Assembly: GCF_003095375.1 (NCBI RefSeq) | Contig: NZ_QEHR01000004.1 | Coordinates: 310,001 to 374,000, forward strand | Direction of reading: 5' to 3' | Source: Marixanthomonas spongiae | GTDB lineage: Bacteria > Bacteroidota > Bacteroidia > Flavobacteriales > Flavobacteriaceae | DNA length: 64,000 nt | Shown here: piece by piece, positions 43,176-52,272 of the stretch | How the letters are laid out: the number at the start of each line of letters is the position of its first letter | Position numbering within the stretch: the stretch's first letter is position 1 | Program-made: the position numbers and the translations under genes | Notes under the pieces: generated by a model | What the model saw: the letters and a program-made list of their open reading frames with translations, nothing else | The model's database searches: none | What the model was told of the DNA's origin: nothing

Positions 43176-44524
43176 AACCCTAAAATTAGTTTAGCAATGG
43201 TAAAATAAATTAAAATACCACAAATGTCGTTACTGGTGGTGATAAAAGGACCGGTGGCCATGGCAGGGTCTATGCCCATCCTGTCCAAAATAATGGGAAC
43301 GAGCGTACCGATTAACGATGCACTTATAATGACCGACGTCAACGAAATAGCGATGGTGAGCCCAAATTTAAAATCTAAGCCCATAATAATCGTACCGGCG
43401 GCAATTAAAAGCAACGAAAGCACAAAACCGTTGAACAAGCTGAGCACCACTTCTTTAAAAAGCCGTTTCATTAAAGGGTCCCTAAGGGTTTTGTTCGCCA
43501 ATCCTTGCATGACAATGGCAGACGACTGCACGCCTACGTTACCGGCCATAGCAGCAATAAGCGGCACAAAAAAGAACAATGCGGCGTGGTCTGCAATAGC
43601 ATCGGAAAAAGTGCCCAACACCGTAACACTTACAAAACCACCTACCAGTGCCAAAATAAGCCAAGGCAAGCGCGCCCGGATAATTTTCCGCATGCTGTCA
43701 TCGGCTTCTACGTCTTCTGAAATACCTGCTGCAAGCTGGTAATCGCGGTCGGCTTCTTCTTTAATGAAATCCACAATGTCATCAATGGTAATGCGCCCCA
43801 CCAAAACGCCATTCTCATCGACTACCGGAATGGCTTCGAGGTCGTATTTTTGCATAATGCGGGCCACTTCTTCATTTTCGGTATGAACGGTCACATAATC
43901 CACCTTGGGGATGAACACATCGCTTATGTGCGCTTTTTCACCAGCTGTCAATAAGTCTTTTAGCGAAAGACGCCCCGTTAATTTGCCTTCTTTGTTCACC
44001 ACGTAAATAGAATGGACGCGCGTAACGTTTTTGGCCTGTCGCCGCATTTCGCGCACGCAGCCGGCAACGGTCCAGGTTTCTTTAACGCGCACCAGCTCTT
44101 TGGCCATGAGGGCTCCAGCGGTATCTTCTTCATACTTGAGCAATTCTACGATATCGGCAACATGCTCGGTATCTTCAATTTCCTTGATAACCTGTTTTTG
44201 GATGTCCTCATGGAGTTCGCCCATCACGTCCACTGCGTCGTCGGTGTCCATTTCTTCCAGTTCGGCAGCGATTTCTTTTGGAGATAGGCGCTCCAATATT
44301 TTTTCACGGATGTCTTCGTCCAGCTCGATCAATGCTTCGGAAGTAATATCGCTTTCCAAAAGTTTAATGAGGTAGGTGGCCTCTTCAGAATCCAGTTCTT
44401 CGAGTATTTCGGCTATATCGGCAAAGTGGAATTCCTCTAACTGCTGGCGTAGCGCATCGCCATCTTTGTTGGCAATGAGCTGTTCTATTTGCGCTATGTA
44501 ATCATCAGTGAGTTGAAACTGCAT
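43172..44524 (-). CDS. mgtE: MgtE-type magnesium transporter
   Basis: This 450-residue magnesium channel/transporter has the full MgtE order: an N-terminal helical superhelix domain (about 1-125, repeated ELDEDIRE and [13 protein letters not shown] phrases), tandem CBS domains (about 130-250), and a C-terminal membrane domain of five helices with [16 protein letters not shown] and [21 protein letters not shown], which line the pore. Acidic residues at the cytoplasmic interface sense intracellular magnesium. Its start overlaps the end of rsmA by 20 bp. Confidence 0.96.
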   Translation of the reverse strand: MQFQLTDDYIAQIEQLIANKDGDALRQQLEEFHFADIAEILEELDSEEATYLIKLLESDITSEALIELDEDIREKILERLSPKEIAAELEEMDTDDAVDVMGELHEDIQKQVIKEIEDTEHVADIVELLKYEEDTAGALMAKELVRVKETWTVAGCVREMRRQAKNVTRVHSIYVVNKEGKLTGRLSLKDLLTAGEKAHISDVFIPKVDYVTVHTENEEVARIMQKYDLEAIPVVDENGVLVGRITIDDIVDFIKEEADRDYQLAAGISEDVEADDSMRKIIRARLPWLILALVGGFVSVTVLGTFSDAIADHAALFFFVPLIAAMAGNVGVQSSAIVMQGLANKTLRDPLMKRLFKEVVLSLFNGFVLSLLLIAAGTIIMGLDFKFGLTIAISLTSVIISASLIGTLVPIILDRMGIDPAMATGPFITTSNDICGILIYFTIAKLILGF

Positions 44525-45296
44525 CGTTTTCTATCTTTTGCGTGAGCGAAATGAACTGGGAGACCGAGAGTTGCTCGGGACGTTGGCCAAAGATACTATC
44601 TTCTTTCAGCTTATCGGAAATATTGAGGGTTTTTAAACTGTTTCTTAACGTTTTCCTGCGTTGCTGAAATGCCGTTTTAACCACTTTGTAAAACAGTTTT
44701 TCATCGCAGGGAAGCGAAAAATTTGCTTTTCGCCTTAACCTAAGTACGCCGCTATCCACTTTTGGCGGTGGATTGAAAACCCCGGGCTTTACGGTAAACA
44801 AATATTCGGCATCGTAGAACGCTTGGGTAAGTACCGAAAGGATTCCGTAGGTTTTGCTGCCTTCTTTTTCACAAATGCGTTGGGCGACTTCTTTTTGAAA
44901 CATACCTGAAAATTCAGGGATCTGCGTTCTATATTCCAGCGTTTTGAAGACAATTTGCGTGGAAATGTTATACGGGAAGTTGCCAATTATGGCAAAAGGT
45001 TCTTTCCCGAACAAATCGCTTAATTCCGTTTTTAAAAAATCGGCTTCTAAAATCTGCAGGTTTTCATTGGGGTAGTTTTTTTCTAAATAATCAATGGATT
45101 CGCTGTCCAAATCCATCGCGATTACCTGAATGTCTTTCTTAATAAGATACTTTGTGAGTACACCCATCCCGGGGCCAATTTCCAGCACGTTTTTATAGCC
45201 TTTTAAGGTAAGGCTATTGCTTATTTTTTCGGCAATGCGCTCATCGTGCAGGAAATGCTGTCCCAAATGTTTTTTGGCGCGTACTTGTTTGCTCAT
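44505..45296 (-). CDS. rsmA: 16S rRNA dimethyladenosine transferase
   Basis: This 263-residue enzyme (KsgA/RsmA) dimethylates the two adjacent adenines at the 3' end of 16S rRNA using S-adenosylmethionine. The start [11 protein letters not shown] is diagnostic, [15 protein letters not shown] is the SAM-binding motif, and [10 protein letters not shown] is the NxPY-type catalytic motif IV. The C-terminal helical domain includes [13 protein letters not shown]. It is the first gene of a minus-strand operon that runs through mgtE and five small genes. Confidence 0.96.
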   Translation of the reverse strand: MSKQVRAKKHLGQHFLHDERIAEKISNSLTLKGYKNVLEIGPGMGVLTKYLIKKDIQVIAMDLDSESIDYLEKNYPNENLQILEADFLKTELSDLFGKEPFAIIGNFPYNISTQIVFKTLEYRTQIPEFSGMFQKEVAQRICEKEGSKTYGILSVLTQAFYDAEYLFTVKPGVFNPPPKVDSGVLRLRRKANFSLPCDEKLFYKVVKTAFQQRRKTLRNSLKTLNISDKLKEDSIFGQRPEQLSVSQFISLTQKIENDAVSTH

Positions 45297-45523
45297 ATTA
45301 ATCGTGATAATGGGCTAAATATACTGTTAATGAATAAGAAACGGATAACCTGACGGAATAAAAAAAAGTAAAAAAAACCGTTTTTTGCGTAATTGAACGA
45401 GAAAAAACATCCATTGAACAAAAACAGCAAAGTATGTTTTTAAACAAACCCAATTGGCTGTATATTGCTCTTAATAACGCATTTGCATTTGTCTTATTGA
45501 GGAGTGAGCTGAATGCATGATAT

Positions 45524-45561
45524 AAAAGCCCGGTAAGCCTTTTTTGGTTTTTCGGGCTTTT
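45524..45561. terminator. Strong bidirectional terminator
   Basis: A 9-bp stem AAAAGCCCG/CGGGCTTTT (45524-45532 and 45553-45561) is T-rich on both sides. It ends just before the stop of the minus-strand DUF4286 gene at 45565. Upstream on the plus strand, 45297-45523 holds no gene that I can support; it has an AT-rich tract and could encode a small RNA ending here. Confidence 0.8.
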
Positions 45562-45564
45562 GTT

Positions 45565-45873
45565 TTACTGTTCGTTCACAACTTTGAGTTCGGTCCTGAA
45601 CGCTACGAACTTGCCTTCAAAAGGTTTGCTCTGTTCACGAAGGGTATCGGCGTCTTCTTCGTAATATTTTTGGAGCATTTCCTTGCTCTCGGTGCGGTAT
45701 TGAACGGAATACGTGATACCGCCCATGTCCTCTTCAACCTGCACTTGTGTCATCAAGGCTTTTGAAAATTTACCCGTATCGAGCATTGCGGGGATGTGCT
45801 TGGTCTTCATCCAGTGAAGCCACTCATCGTGCACGCTCTGGTCTATATTTATGGTTACGTTGTAGATGTACAT
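45565..45873 (-). CDS. DUF4286 family protein
   Basis: This 102-residue cytoplasmic protein matches DUF4286, a small family widespread in Flavobacteriia. The pattern VTINIDQSVHDEWLHWMKTKHIPAMLDTGKF resembles the ferredoxin-like (dimeric alpha-beta-barrel) fold, in which one face may bind a small ligand, but no function is known. It is followed by a strong terminator, and is separated from the TPR gene upstream by 133 bp. Confidence 0.85.
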   Translation of the reverse strand: MYIYNVTINIDQSVHDEWLHWMKTKHIPAMLDTGKFSKALMTQVQVEEDMGGITYSVQYRTESKEMLQKYYEEDADTLREQSKPFEGKFVAFRTELKVVNEQ

Positions 45874-46006
45874 GTTGTTTAGTTGTCTTTTGGTTGTTTA
45901 TTTGCAAAATTACCGAATTCTTGAAATTTTTGATCAGTATGATTTCGCATAAACGGCTTAAAATATTTTTTTATGTGAAAAGGGGTAACTTCTTTCATTC
46001 ATCATT

Positions 46007-47791
46007 TTACTCAATCGCATCGCCTCGCAAGGCCCTAAACCGTTTTCGGGCTTCTACAAAGTAGATGCTGTCTGCAAAATTATAGATTATTTGTTCGTAA
46101 AGGTCCTTGGCTTTGTTGGATTGTCCCAGTTTTTCTTCATAGAGCTTTGCCAGTTTAAAGTAGGCATCATCGGCCAGGATTTCATCAGGGTAGTGTGCTA
46201 TCAATTTGTTGTAATTGGTTTCCGCTTTTTGCAATTGGGTTGTTTTTTCAAATAATTCGGCTTGTTTCAGTAAGGCTTCATCTTCAATCTTTTCGCCTTT
46301 GTGGTTGTTAAGGATATCATCTAGTAGTGCAATGGCTTGTGCGTCTTTGTTCTGAAGGGCCAATAAATCGGCCTTGGCATATTTTTTCAAGGCGGTCTGG
46401 GTAGAGTCTTCTAACGAGTTGTCCCGTATCATTAAACTAAGTTCCATCGCATCGTTGGCAATAAGTTGGGAAGCAGATTTGCGCAACACGTCCAACTGGA
46501 TTTGCGCCCACTCAAAATCGCCTTTGTAATAACTGGTCTTGGCTACTTTAAACCTTGCTTCTTGCGCCAAAACATCGTTTCGTACTTTTTTCTGAATTTG
46601 GGAATAATAAATCAATGCTTGGTTAAATTTTTCGTCGAACACCAAAATATCGGCCAGTTCCATCTTTACCCGTGCTTCTTGAAACGAGGTGAGCCGGTCT
46701 TTTAAGAGATTCTTTAAATTACCGATGGCTTCATCCTTCTTTTCTGCATTAAAAGCCAAAAAATGGTTGTAATCTATTTGAAGCATATAGGTTTGTGGGC
46801 CGTAACCGAATTCGTTTAAAATAGCTTCAAACTGTTGTTCAATTTCAGGATAATCTTCTTTCGTTGCTGTTTTCAACGCGATTTTCATTAAATATTGATG
46901 GCCTTGCAGTTTCGCTTCCGGGGTGTAGGAATGTGCTATAATAAAGGTAACGATGTCTTTAGCGTTTTCATAATCTTCTTCGGCAATGGTAACCAATGCA
47001 AGGTTGGCAATACCGCTCAACTCTTCGCCGGTGCGCTTGTAAATGGCCTTTTCTTGCGCAAATGCTTTTTTGAATTCTTTTTGCTGAATGAACAACCAAC
47101 TAAGCAGGCTGTTGTAAAGCACATCTGGATTGTTTTGAAGCCGTTGTAATAAAATTTTCCTAAGCAGGATGTTGGCTTCGGTGGATGGGTCTTCCTTGAT
47201 GAAATCACTGAAATTGCGTTTAGCGCTCACCTTATAAGAAGGGTTTTTCTCGATAAGGTCGATATAACGTGAAAACATTTTCTCTAACTTTCCCTGCTCA
47301 CCATAAATACGGGCCAATTGGATGTTAAAATCCTTGCCGGGATCGTTTTCCATGGCTTTTTCATAGGTGGTAATGGCATAGTCCAATAAGCTGTATTTTG
47401 AAAAAGCCTTGGCTACGGTATAAGAATAATTGGGGTTCTCTAGAGTGTAATCTATCGCTTTGTCATAATTAAAAGTAGCCAAGCTGTCTTTTTGCTGCAA
47501 GGAGTAATTGTAGCCCAATTCTACGTACAGTTGCGGGTAAACCCTGCGCCCATCCAATTTTCCCTGAAGCAATTTTTCTGAAGCGGTAAAATCTTCCAGC
47601 TGTTGGTTTACTTCCACCAAGGCGATAAAATAATCCAATCGGTTTGGGTTTTTATCGTACAATTTGTCATAAATAGCCCGCGCTTTTTCGTATTCGCCTT
47701 GTTCAAAATAATTTTTGGCCAAGGCCTCGTTTTGGGCATGAACGGAAGTTAAAGCAACAAAAAGAAGCAATATGAAAAGAATAATGCGCAT
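46007..47791 (-). CDS. Exported tetratricopeptide-repeat protein
   Basis: This 594-residue protein starts with a Sec signal peptide (MRIILFILLLFVALTSVHA) and is then made of TPR-like helix pairs throughout, for example NYFEQGEYEKARAIYDKLY at the start and DDAYFKLAKLYEEKLGQSNKAKDLYEQII near the end. It should act in the periplasm or at the outer membrane as a protein-protein scaffold, but partners are unknown. A lipobox is absent. It diverges from the YkoF-like gene, with 122 bp between the starts. Confidence 0.85.
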   Translation of the reverse strand: MRIILFILLLFVALTSVHAQNEALAKNYFEQGEYEKARAIYDKLYDKNPNRLDYFIALVEVNQQLEDFTASEKLLQGKLDGRRVYPQLYVELGYNYSLQQKDSLATFNYDKAIDYTLENPNYSYTVAKAFSKYSLLDYAITTYEKAMENDPGKDFNIQLARIYGEQGKLEKMFSRYIDLIEKNPSYKVSAKRNFSDFIKEDPSTEANILLRKILLQRLQNNPDVLYNSLLSWLFIQQKEFKKAFAQEKAIYKRTGEELSGIANLALVTIAEEDYENAKDIVTFIIAHSYTPEAKLQGHQYLMKIALKTATKEDYPEIEQQFEAILNEFGYGPQTYMLQIDYNHFLAFNAEKKDEAIGNLKNLLKDRLTSFQEARVKMELADILVFDEKFNQALIYYSQIQKKVRNDVLAQEARFKVAKTSYYKGDFEWAQIQLDVLRKSASQLIANDAMELSLMIRDNSLEDSTQTALKKYAKADLLALQNKDAQAIALLDDILNNHKGEKIEDEALLKQAELFEKTTQLQKAETNYNKLIAHYPDEILADDAYFKLAKLYEEKLGQSNKAKDLYEQIIYNFADSIYFVEARKRFRALRGDAIE

Positions 47792-47865
47792 GGGCTAAAG
47801 ATAATAAAATGATATGGTACTGCCAGCGCAAAAATAACGCCAGTTGCTGCTTACTAGCTATCTTC

Positions 47866-47896
47866 TTTCAAACCTTTACTAATATCTGTACCTTTG
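47866..47896 (+). promoter_or_regulatory. Promoter of the YkoF-like/pnuC operon
   Basis: TTTC (47866-47869), a 19-base spacer and a perfect TACCTTTG -7 box (47889-47896) lie 17 bp before the start codon at 47914. No TPP riboswitch is visible in this leader. Confidence 0.55.
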
Positions 47897-47913
47897 GCTA
47901 TAAATTATCTATC

Positions 47914-48174
47914 ATGAACATTTCAGTAGAATTGACCCTTACCCCTATACAGGATGATTATGAACCGGCAATCATCAATTTTATAAAAAGCCTGCGAAAT
48001 TCTGGCCTTACGGTAAAAGAAAACCCATTGAGCACACAGGTTTATGGCGAATATGATGCCGTTATGCAATTGCTCCAAAAAGAAATGAAAACCGCATTGG
48101 AAGCTGTAGAAAGAGGGCTGTTGTACATAAAAATAGTAAAAACCGACCGCAGCGGCTATGAGCCCCATTTTTGA
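47914..48174 (+). CDS. YkoF-like thiamine-binding protein (MTH1187 family)
   Basis: From the ATG at 47914 (MNISVELTLTPIQDDYEP) the product has 86 residues and matches the DUF77/MTH1187 family related to the thiamine/hydroxymethylpyrimidine-binding protein YkoF. Characteristic parts are ISVELTLTPI, INFIKSLRNSGLTVKENPLSTQVYGEYDAVM and the C-terminal RGLLYIKIVKTDR. It should be a small ferredoxin-fold protein that binds thiamine or a precursor, and no signal peptide is present. The frame extension to 47809 is not supported. It overlaps pnuC by 17 bp, which ties it to the transporter. Confidence 0.85.
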   Translation: MNISVELTLTPIQDDYEPAIINFIKSLRNSGLTVKENPLSTQVYGEYDAVMQLLQKEMKTALEAVERGLLYIKIVKTDRSGYEPHF

Positions 48175-48799
48175 GTTTCTGTTTGGGCAATACGAAGGGT
48201 ATGCCACCTACCAAATCGTACTTGAAATCTTAGCCGTTCTGTTTGGGCTGGCCTCTTCGTTGTTTTCCATGAAAAACAGTATTTGGGTTTATCCCACAGG
48301 GATTGTGAGCACGTCTATTTTTGTGTACTTGTTGTGGCAATGGGGCTTGTTGGGCGATATGATCATCAACGGCTACTATTTTATCATGAGCATCTATGGC
48401 TGGTATATCTGGACCCGGAAGGTGACCCCAACCCGGTACACACCCATTAGTAAAACCACCAAAAACGAACAGTATATCTCGGCAGGTATTTTCGTAGGTA
48501 CCTTGCTGTTTATCTATGCCGTGTATGATTTTTTTGAAAAATGGACCAGTTGGACGGCCTATGTCGATACCTTGACCACGGCGCTCTTTTTTGTGGGCAT
48601 GTGGCTCTTGGCCAAGCGCAAAATTGAAAACTGGCTTTACCTTTTGGTAGGAAACGCCATAAGTGTCCCACTTTATTTTTACAAAGGGTACACCATAAGC
48701 AGTATGCTGTATATTGTATTTGTATTTATATCAATCGCAGGTTATTTCGCATGGAAAAAACGCTTGAACAATCCGCAGGAAACGGGGGTCATTGCCTAA
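48158..48799 (+). CDS. pnuC: PnuC-family vitamin transporter (nicotinamide riboside or thiamine)
   Basis: This 213-residue membrane protein has about seven hydrophobic segments and the PnuC motifs WVYPTGIVSTSIFVYLLWQWG, YGWYIWTRK and WLYLLVGNAISVPLYFYKG. PnuC proteins are facilitated transporters: some take up nicotinamide riboside, and the PnuT subgroup takes up thiamine. The substrate cannot be decided from sequence. The overlap with a thiamine-binding protein gene (17 bp) suggests thiamine, while the overlap with a NadR-like kinase gene (49 bp) would also fit nicotinamide riboside. Confidence 0.88.
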   Translation: MSPIFEFLFGQYEGYATYQIVLEILAVLFGLASSLFSMKNSIWVYPTGIVSTSIFVYLLWQWGLLGDMIINGYYFIMSIYGWYIWTRKVTPTRYTPISKTTKNEQYISAGIFVGTLLFIYAVYDFFEKWTSWTAYVDTLTTALFFVGMWLLAKRKIENWLYLLVGNAISVPLYFYKGYTISSMLYIVFVFISIAGYFAWKKRLNNPQETGVIA

Positions 48800-49323
48800 A
48801 AATAGTGCTCTACGGCCCAGAATCCACCGGAAAAACCACCTTGGCCAAACAACTGGCAGCCCATTACAATACCCTGTGGGTGCCCGAGTATATGCGCAGT
48901 TATCTGGAAGAAAAATGGGAAAGCGAGCGTGAGATGATAAGCCGGGACGATCTGTTGCCCATTGCAAAAGGACAGATGGCTTTAGAAAATAAATTGGCAA
49001 AGAAAGCAAACAGGCTGCTGTTTTGCGATACCAACTTACTGGAACTGAAAGTCTATTCAGAATATTACTACAACGGATTTTGCCCTTCGGAATTAAAACG
49101 AGCTGCCCAAAAAAACCATTACCATCATTATTTTTTAACCTATATCGATGTGCCTTGGGAAGCCGATAGATTACGGGACCGGCCCCACGATAGAATGAAA
49201 ATGTTTAGTATTTTTGAAGCAGAACTGCGCAATCAACAACTTCCTTATACTGTTTTAAAAGGTTCTGTGGAACAACGGATGAAAGCCGCGACAAAACACA
49301 TAGAACGATTGCTCAACACCTGA
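48751..49323 (+). CDS. NadR-like P-loop kinase
   Basis: This 190-residue protein resembles the C-terminal ribosylnicotinamide kinase domain of NadR: GPESTGKTTLAKQLAAHYN (P-loop, about 23-41), PEYMRSYLEEKW, and FCDTNLLELKVYSEYYYNG and ADRLRDRPHDRMKMF further on. It is expected to phosphorylate the compound brought in by PnuC so that it is trapped, either nicotinamide riboside to NMN or thiamine to a phosphate form. The start overlaps the end of pnuC by 49 bp, and no later in-frame ATG precedes the P-loop. Confidence 0.85.
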   Translation: MEKTLEQSAGNGGHCLKIVLYGPESTGKTTLAKQLAAHYNTLWVPEYMRSYLEEKWESEREMISRDDLLPIAKGQMALENKLAKKANRLLFCDTNLLELKVYSEYYYNGFCPSELKRAAQKNHYHHYFLTYIDVPWEADRLRDRPHDRMKMFSIFEAELRNQQLPYTVLKGSVEQRMKAATKHIERLLNT

Positions 49324-49326
49324 TGT

Positions 49327-50898
49327 ATGCTAAACAAAGAAGACGTAAAACAAATTGAAGCCCATGGCCACACCGTGGAAAGCGTGGCAAGGCAAATGGA
49401 AACTTTTGCCAAGGGAATCCCTTTTTCAAACGTGATTACCACGGCTTCGGTAGGCAATGGCATAGAGGCCATCCCGTTGAGTAACAGTCATTCCGAAGTG
49501 GTCTCTGCCGGTAGGCAAGAGGAAACCCAACAACAGTTGATCCAGCTTTTTGAAACCGAAAAAACCCGTTTGGAACTGGTAAAATTTGTTCCGGCTTCGG
49601 GCGCGGCAACACGTATGTTTAAGTTTCTGTTTCAGTTTTTAGCAGAGTACAATCCCGATGAAGATACCCTGAACAAATACATAAAGAAAGGAAAGCACGA
49701 CGCCTTGAAGGTTTTTATGGCCAACTTAAAGAACTTTGCCTTTGTAAACGAAGTACGGAAAAAAATCCGAGAATTGTACCCCGATTACAAAACCAGCAAA
49801 AAAGGGCAACGTGCTGTGTATTTTGTGAAATCCATGTTGCAGCCAGAAGGCTTGGGCTACAAAAACTTGCCTAAAGGGTTGATCCCCTTTCACAAATACA
49901 AAAAATACTACACTACCGCTTTTGAAGAACAACTGTACGAAGCCGCTTACTATGCTTCGGCAAAAGACAACGCGTATTTGCATTTTACGTTTTCCGAAGC
50001 ACACGTATCAAAATTCAAGAAAACATTCGAAGCTGTAAAAAACAGGTTGGAAAAAGCTACAAAAACCAAGTTTCACATTTCGTATTCGTTTCAGAAAAAA
50101 GAAACCGATACCCTTGCCGTTACCAAAGATAATAAGCCTTTTAGAGATGTAGAAGGGAGGTTGGTTTTCCGCCCTTCTGGCCACGGGGCCCTGTTGGAAA
50201 ACCTCAATGAAGTAAACGCCGATATCGTGTTTATAAAAAACATAGACAATGTCATCATCCGCGAACACGTAACGGAAATTGCGCAATACAAAAAATTGCT
50301 GGCCGGCAAACTGATTTGGTTGCAACAAAAAAGCTTCGGGTTCTTGGAGAAACTTGCTGCCAATAGGGTTACCGACGACGAATTGAACGAAATCCGTTCG
50401 TTTCTATGGAACCACCTTAACTGTAGGGATTTGCCAGAAACCAGAGAACACATGTTCAATAAACTGAACAGGCCATTACGGGTCTGCGGCGTGGTAAAAA
50501 ATACCGGAGCGCCGGGTGGTGGCCCATTCTGGGTGAAAAATGAAGCAGGCGAAACCACCTTGCAAATTGTGGAAACCGCCCAAATAGATATGGAAGATCC
50601 GCACCAAAAAACCATTGTAAACGAAGCCACGCATTTTAATCCGGTAGATTTGGTTTGCGGTATCCGGGATTTCAAGGGCAAGAAATTCGACCTGAAACAG
50701 TTCAGTGATCCCGATACGGGTTTTATTTCCCTGAAATCACAAAATGGAAAACCGTTGAAAGCCTTGGAATTGCCAGGACTGTGGAACGGTGCCATGGCCA
50801 AGTGGAACTCGGTTTTCGTGGAAGTCCCTTTAATCACCTTCAATCCCGTTAAAACCGTAAACGATCTGTTGCAGCCCAACCACCGCCCAAACAAATAA
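49327..50898 (+). CDS. DUF4301 family protein
   Basis: This 523-residue cytoplasmic protein matches DUF4301, found widely in Bacteroidota. Notable parts are LVKFVPASGAATRMFKFLFQFL near residue 80-100, a nucleotidyltransferase-like glycine region, and VFRPSGHGALLENLNEVNADIVFIKNIDNV, which resembles the sugar-nucleotide or metal-binding stretch of nucleotidyltransferases. C-terminal GAPGGGPFWVKNEAGE is also conserved. A UDP-sugar pyrophosphorylase-like role is only suggested. It starts 3 bp after the kinase gene and ends 1 bp before arfB. Confidence 0.82.
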   Translation: MLNKEDVKQIEAHGHTVESVARQMETFAKGIPFSNVITTASVGNGIEAIPLSNSHSEVVSAGRQEETQQQLIQLFETEKTRLELVKFVPASGAATRMFKFLFQFLAEYNPDEDTLNKYIKKGKHDALKVFMANLKNFAFVNEVRKKIRELYPDYKTSKKGQRAVYFVKSMLQPEGLGYKNLPKGLIPFHKYKKYYTTAFEEQLYEAAYYASAKDNAYLHFTFSEAHVSKFKKTFEAVKNRLEKATKTKFHISYSFQKKETDTLAVTKDNKPFRDVEGRLVFRPSGHGALLENLNEVNADIVFIKNIDNVIIREHVTEIAQYKKLLAGKLIWLQQKSFGFLEKLAANRVTDDELNEIRSFLWNHLNCRDLPETREHMFNKLNRPLRVCGVVKNTGAPGGGPFWVKNEAGETTLQIVETAQIDMEDPHQKTIVNEATHFNPVDLVCGIRDFKGKKFDLKQFSDPDTGFISLKSQNGKPLKALELPGLWNGAMAKWNSVFVEVPLITFNPVKTVNDLLQPNHRPNK

Positions 50899-50899
50899 A

Positions 50900-51304
50900 A
50901 TGAATACCGATAAACTAATAAAAGAGCTTACCTTTAAAACCATGCGCAGCAGTGGCCCGGGCGGGCAGCATGTTAATAAAACGTCCAGCAAAGTGGAGGT
51001 AAGCTTTAATATTGAGTCCTCACAGGCGTTAAGCGATCAAGAAAAGCAACGGTTGCAACAAAAACTGCAAAATAAATTGACTTCAGACGGAACCCTCAGC
51101 CTGCAATGCAGTGAAAGCCGAAGCCAGCACCGCAATAAAGCTATCGTAATCGAACGGCTTATCGCATTGCTGAAACACAGCCTAAAACCGGTAAAAAAAC
51201 GGAAAAAGACCAAAATCCCTAAAAAAGCCATTGAAAAACGCTTAAACGAAAAAAAGAAGAAGGCACTAAAAAAAGCCAACCGAAAACCACCCAAAATCGA
51301 CTGA
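50900..51304 (+). CDS. arfB: Alternative ribosome-rescue factor ArfB (peptidyl-tRNA hydrolase)
   Basis: This 134-residue protein releases peptides from stalled ribosomes. RSSGPGGQHVNKTSSKVEV carries the GGQ catalytic motif (about 21-23), and the basic C-terminal tail (KPVKKRKKTKIPKKAIEKR onward) can enter the empty mRNA channel, as in ArfB/YaeJ. No codon-recognition domain is present. It ends the five-gene plus-strand operon, 1 bp after DUF4301. Confidence 0.92.
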   Translation: MNTDKLIKELTFKTMRSSGPGGQHVNKTSSKVEVSFNIESSQALSDQEKQRLQQKLQNKLTSDGTLSLQCSESRSQHRNKAIVIERLIALLKHSLKPVKKRKKTKIPKKAIEKRLNEKKKKALKKANRKPPKID

Positions 51305-51506
51305 TTTCACACAGTGGGCGTGTAGTTTTTACACAACTGTACTTTCCTTTACACACCATTTATCCTCGTTTCAAGATTGGTTAAAACTACTTCTAACTAT
51401 GATAAGCAAAGGGGTTTTTGGCTGATGTTTCCGAAGCAGGGGACACATGGCATTACTTTTTCATTATACAGGGCAAATAACAATAACAAACATAATTTTA
51501 GAAACT

Positions 51507-51836
51507 ATGAAAAAGTCAATTTTAGCAATCGCAATCGCTTTGGGAACATTAACAGCGGTACAAGCACAGGATAAGGCAATCGCGCAAAAAACAACAGATA
51601 AAGCCCCTGCAATCTTAACTGCGCAAGCCCCAGCCCAAGAAGATTATAAGGAAATTAAAGCAAGTGAATTGCCAAAACCAGTATTGGAAGCCGTAGCCAA
51701 GGAGTTTGAAGGCGCTACTGTATCTAAAGCTTACAAAAACGAGCAAGGCGAATACAAACTGGTGCTCGCTACAGCCGGTATGGCACAAAAAACCGTATAT
51801 GCCAACGCTCAAGGCGAGTGGATCAAGAAGCAGTAA
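51507..51836 (+). CDS. Small exported protein, PepSY-like
   Basis: From the ATG at 51507 (MKKSILAIAIALGTLTAVQA, cleavage after AQ) the product has 109 residues. After an Ala-rich spacer, the mature part (KASELPKPVLEAVAKEFEGATVSKAYKNEQGEYKLVLAT) has the alpha-beta-beta pattern of the PepSY/BLIP-like beta-lactamase-inhibitor fold that is common among small Bacteroidota periplasmic proteins. Its role is unknown. An extension to 51447 is unlikely. A strong terminator follows. Confidence 0.82.
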   Translation: MKKSILAIAIALGTLTAVQAQDKAIAQKTTDKAPAILTAQAPAQEDYKEIKASELPKPVLEAVAKEFEGATVSKAYKNEQGEYKLVLATAGMAQKTVYANAQGEWIKKQ

Positions 51837-51863
51837 GCTGCAGTAGTTAGATTCAATACTTCG

Positions 51864-51897
51864 GAGGGTGTTCAGTTTTGAGCGCCCTCTTTTTTTT
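51864..51897 (+). terminator. Terminator of the PepSY-like gene
   Basis: An 11-bp stem (GAGGGTGTTCA/TGAGCGCCCTC, two G-T pairs; 51864-51874 and 51879-51889) with a 4-base loop is followed by eight T residues. Confidence 0.88.
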
Positions 51898-51946
51898 ATT
51901 GTCTTAGGGCTATCCCCAACACCATGTATAATGATTGGATAGAAAA

Positions 51947-52043
51947 AAGACGGTTTAGGATTTGAACCTTGCGCACCCGTTATCCAGCTGTAAAAATTAA
52001 CCTCGTTCTTAAATAATACTCTGGATTAACTGTGTCCCGTCTT
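51947..52043 (-). other. tRNA-like 97-nt relic
   Basis: On the minus strand AAGACGG (52043-52037) pairs perfectly with CCGTCTT (51953-51947), as a 7-bp acceptor stem would, and GGTTCAAATCC resembles a T-loop (TTCAAAT) just before the 3' strand. A CAGCTGGATA segment recalls a tRNA D-loop. The T-stem is weak, no proper anticodon arm is seen, and no 3' CCA is encoded, so this may be a decayed tRNA or chance similarity. The rest of 51898-52227 holds nothing else that I can support. Confidence 0.3.
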
Positions 52044-52227
52044 TTGAGCGATAATGATACTGGATTTTCTTTAAAATTCAAATTTTTTTCGATGAACGGA
52101 AACATCCACTGCAAAATTGATGTTCGGTATTTACATTATTTTAAAAGTTTCTTGATGTCGTGACGGTTCACTGGTTGCAGTTTAAAGGATTGTTTTAACC
52201 ATTTCTTTTTTATGAAAACTTTAAAGA

Positions 52228-52254
52228 TTTGCTCCGTTCATAGCTGTATTTTTG
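52228..52254 (+). promoter_or_regulatory. Promoter of the sigma-54 response regulator
   Basis: TTTG (52228-52231), a 15-base spacer and TATTTTTG (52247-52254) precede the ATG at 52273. The spacer is shorter than the usual 19, so this is moderate evidence. Confidence 0.45.
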
Positions 52255-52272
52255 TTTTTACAGAAGAAGGGC

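Noticed and set aside
43224-43742. 172-residue plus-strand frame in mgtE
   Set aside because: Antisense shadow of a highly conserved transporter.
47792-47913. TPP riboswitch ahead of the YkoF-like/pnuC operon
   Set aside because: The leader lacks the GCTGAGA and GAACCTG elements; only an ordinary -33/-7 promoter is visible.
50091-50894. Long reading frame antisense to the DUF4301 gene
   Set aside because: It is a shadow of a well-supported gene on the opposite strand and has no recognisable family motifs.
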